A stretch of DNA of 64,000 nt, taken from positions 124,001 through 188,000 of the forward strand of contig JACCIC010000028.1 in assembly GCA_018907035.1 (NCBI GenBank), read 5' to 3'. Under the pieces are notes generated by a model. That model saw nothing but the letters and a program-made list of their open reading frames with translations. It had not been told where the DNA came from and did not search any database. Source of the DNA: Sycobia sp. Sy_11 (Eukaryota > Arthropoda > Insecta > Hymenoptera > Epichrysomallidae). A program made the position numbers and the translations under genes. Each line of letters begins with the position of its first letter. The first letter of the stretch is position 1. Positions 61,200-64,000 of the stretch are shown piece after piece.

Positions 61200-63200
61200 G
61201 TTTAGATCTTCTTTCGCTTTATTGCACTGACAGGTAGACGTGAACTACGTTAATTTGAACGAGTGAGAAGACTGGATTATAGTGACTAATTCTCATTTGA
61301 GCAACCGTAGTAATTAGTTTGCGAGAATAATTTAAGCTATTGAACCATGATTTTTTGGTGTCCCAAAAAACTTTTCGGAAGTGTTTCTTCCCTTTGGCAT
61401 TGCCTTCTGAAATCTGGAGTTCCTTGGTTTGGGAATGATAGATAGTGTCATTTTAATCAGTGAAAGGAACTTCGTTAAAGTCTATGCATTTTTTCGAGGT
61501 AGCTTCTCGAGCATACAGATCTCGGATGTGTTTCCTGCAATATTCGTGTGCGAAGGAATCCAAAAGAATTGTAAATTAGTGGAGTTATTTTGGTTTTCAT
61601 ATATGTGAAATATTTCCATTTGATTTCTAATACAAAAGGATTGGTTTTAGTTCGAAATTTCGAAGATAATCATGATGAGAGTGCACTGAAAGAATAAAAA
61701 AAATACAAATATTTCTTTGTTGATTATCAATTGCTAAATCAAGCACGTTGCATAAGCTGATGTACTCTGCTATTTATAGAATTTTTAAGAGTGGTACCTA
61801 AGACAAGATTTACAGGGAGAGAAGAAATGAGAGTCACATAATCGTGACCAAATATAGTATAATTTGGATGAGAAATAATTTTTTTCTCACTGTCAAGGCA
61901 GTAGAGTACGATGTCATTTAGTATCCTTCTTTTTGATTGGTGCTTCTTACAGACTTGGTAAAAATTATTGATGTAATGAAAGGTCTGGGAGTTGACGTTC
62001 GAAAGAATTTTGAATAACAATTTTTTGCCGAGGTGGGACGCTCGTAGTTTCAGAAAAGGCATTTTCGATTCTGCGATAATATTTTTTGAAGTTCTGACAC
62101 GATACCCGAGAATTGATCTTATAGCTTGACATTGTATTTTTTCACTTTATTTGTGCAATTTTTTGTGAGGGAAAGTAAATAAAATTAGTAAGGTCTATAA
62201 TGGGTCTAATGTTGCTCTTGTATATTGTGATTAATGTGTTCGGGTCAACACCCCACCAAAGGTCGCTCAAGAATTTTATACTATTTAATGCATTGGTGCT
62301 GTACTTTGAAATATAATCGATATACCAATGAAAAGATAACTTGTAACCGAAAAAAACTCCGAGAAAGCGTATTGATTTTGAAAATGTTATGATGCACTTC
62401 CCAATTTTTATATCTGTTTCGCCTGGTTTGATATTTTTTTTTGTTAAAATTTAATAGCAAAGTCTTTTTAGGGCATTCTGAATGATGTTTCTGGTACGAT
62501 TTAACTATGAAAATTTTAAGTAGATCCCAATATCGTCAGCGAACTGCGTGGCAGTCATACTTCTTTGTAAGTTTTCTGTTATTTTTGAAACGTACAGGGA
62601 ATAGAGGATAGGACTCATACACCGTCTTGTAGGACGCCCTTACATATCATTCTGTGATCATTTCCAAGAGAATCACTGAAAAATTTTCTTTCCTGGATAA
62701 GACTTTTTACAAATTTAATGGGCGCTCGGAAAAATCGATCGAAGTGAGATGTTGCAGAAGTAAATCTATTTTACGTTGTCAAGGGCTCCTTAAACATCGA
62801 AGAAAATGGATAGAACCTGTTTTTTTATCTAGGAAGGCTTCTTCGACTTTGCATATAAGGTTGGTTACATTGTTTGCGATTGAATGACCTTTTCGAAAAC
62901 CATGCTGACTGAAAGGCAGTAAGTTGTTTTTTCGAGAAGCTTGCATACGCAGGCGGTGAGAGCAATAGGACTTAAGCTGGATCCATTATTTTTGGGAATG
63001 AAATGAATATATGTGTTTTTCCAGTCCTCCGGAAATGAGCTAGATGCAGACATGTTATTAAAAAGGTCAACAAGAATGAACTTGATTCTTAATGGGAGCT
63101 GTAGAATTTGAAAGTCAATTTCGTCTATCCCTGGTGATGAACTAGATTTTTTAGTTTCAAGGGCTAGGTTGAACTCTTGAGTTTATTTAAAGCATTCTCG
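61200..63200 (-). pseudogene. Non-LTR ORF2: RT and RNase H, many frameshifts
   Basis: Fragments in order: SSPGIDEIDF-like start (about 63150), FPEDWKNTYIHFIPKNNGSS, LTACVCKLLEK and VFEKVIQSQT-like segments (63053-62865), a long frameshifted RT middle, LKLRASHLGKKLLFKILSNV (62062-61739), RNase H His motif FWIPSHTNIAGN (about 61560) and CQCNKAKEDLNHVLWQC (about 61220). No intact catalytic YxDD segment could be read. Confidence 0.75.
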
Positions 63201-63393
63201 GAGTCCTGGGTAAGAAGATTATTTGGAACCAATTCTTGGAAGTCATCAGATTCTGGCAAATTTTCTTGTGAAGTAATTTATTGAGTGTACATATGTTTAC
63301 TATCGGCTTGTAGTGTAGTTTCTGTTTGCATAACTTTTACAAAATCGGGCCAGATGACCCTCTTCTTTACAAATGAAGCAAGTTAATTTTTCA

Positions 63394-63993
63394 CTAGAGA
63401 GGTATACATGGTAGGTCGTACCATCCACCTGTACTTGAATGGAGGGGGTAATTTTTCGATATCCTCCGTATTAATGTACATTTGACGTCTGAAACTTGAT
63501 GCAAGCAAGAAATTTGATCAGGAATGCCGACACGAATAAAAGAGATTAGAGGGCAGGGTACAATTCCATTACTTTTCAAGTGCTTGAGGATAGTTTCGTT
63601 ACTAATTACGAGGTGGGCATTAATCAAAATAATCCTTTTAGCTTTCGACATTAATGGTCTAACTGCTAAAACAGAGAACCCTACTTTAATTTTCGCGTTA
63701 TTTTCCGTGATCTTCTTTACAGTGTCTTTGCTATTTAGATATAAACATACTTGACTTTGTGAAATGCGAAAAATTAATTTGATGTGGAGGGGTCCAATCA
63801 ATTTTCCTATGGCCACTGCATATTCTTGTATGGGGATGCCATCAATTGAATCTAATACTATTGCTTGCTCTTTGGTCGGAATGTGCATTTTTTGCGCAGT
63901 GGTAGAGTAGGAGACTTGAGGTGTTGATTGATTTTGAGTGAGCATAACTGCTTTAGAGAGATTTGTAAGTAGTGCCCTTGAAGCCAGAGACAC
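63394..63993 (-). pseudogene. Non-LTR ORF1 (gag-like), partial
   Basis: Open frame of about 199 codons: IPIQEYAVAIGKLIGPLHIK, VRPLMSKAKRIILINAHLVI and LKHLKSNGIVPCPLISFIRV, an RRM-like layout typical of insect non-LTR ORF1 proteins. An in-frame TAG lies just upstream at the window edge and the CCHC knuckle CFICKEEGHLARFC follows in another frame, so ORF1 is broken on both sides. Confidence 0.72.
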
Positions 63994-64000
63994 AAGCTAG

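Larger units (their letters stand above)
60531..64000 (-). mobile_element. Non-LTR retrotransposon, decayed, runs off right edge
   Basis: Minus-strand order: ORF1 with CCHC knuckle, RT, RNase H, C-terminal knuckle, 3' UTR ending at an A-run at about 60531-60545. The apurinic-type endonuclease expected between ORF1 and RT is absent: the knuckle at about 63385-63345 is only about 150 bases before the RT start. RNase H presence and C-terminal CCHC suggest a Jockey/I-type relation; clade not settled. Confidence 0.8.

Overview
This is AT-rich eukaryotic nuclear DNA, almost certainly from an insect. GT-AG introns, animal gene families (synaptogyrin, DCUN1D3, IMPACT, a PRDM zinc-finger protein, a collagen galactosyltransferase, a USP) and the mix of transposon relics (mariner, Mutator-like, BEL/Pao, Ty3/Gypsy, R1-like and other non-LTR elements, a tRNA-derived SINE) suggest a hymenopteran, with an ant more likely than a bee because of the transposon load. 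The species guess is inference; no database was searched.

Layout: 265-1164 (+) last five exons of a GT25-family procollagen galactosyltransferase, entering from the left. 2.7-7.1 kb: repeat-dense intergenic tract with a MITE-like family in both orientations, a deleted mariner, two SINE copies in opposite orientation, a foldback repeat and a hammerhead-ribozyme-like core. 8.5-11.1 kb (-) complete USP-type deubiquitinase gene. 11.7-13.5 kb: dispersed repeat modules. 14.1 kb: a young SINE with a perfect 13-bp target duplication. 14.9-17.2 kb (+) complete synaptogyrin gene. 20.7-23.0 kb (-) broken Mutator-like transposon. 27.1-28.9 kb (-) DCUN1D3-like gene with a decayed C-terminal duplicate just 3' of it. 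31.2-40.3 kb (-) rearranged BEL/Pao element holding a GC-rich Ty3/Gypsy copy and a small inverted BEL fragment. 41.4-42.5 kb (-) IMPACT homologue. 45.5-46.8 kb: R1-like fragment fused to dispersed repeats. 48.0-54.4 kb (+) PRDM gene, eight coding exons, 1421 codons. 57.3-58.3 kb gypsy RT relic. 60.5-64.0 kb (-) decayed non-LTR retrotransposon with a tandemly duplicated 3' end, running off the right edge.

Splice junctions of the six host genes were checked by phase: each complete gene reads through its exons without a break (USP 737 aa, synaptogyrin 223 aa, DCUN1D3-like 302 aa, IMPACT 268 aa, PRDM 1421 aa). The genes are functionally unrelated neighbours (secretory pathway, ubiquitin, synaptic vesicle, neddylation, translation control, transcription), not a cluster. 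I see no CRISPR array, operon or bacterial-type system. The most unusual items are the hammerhead-like motif, the BEL/gypsy chimera with inversion, the serial inverted repeats at 2.7-7 kb, the DCUN1D3 relic, and two GC-rich hairpin clusters near 59.6 and 60.0 kb.
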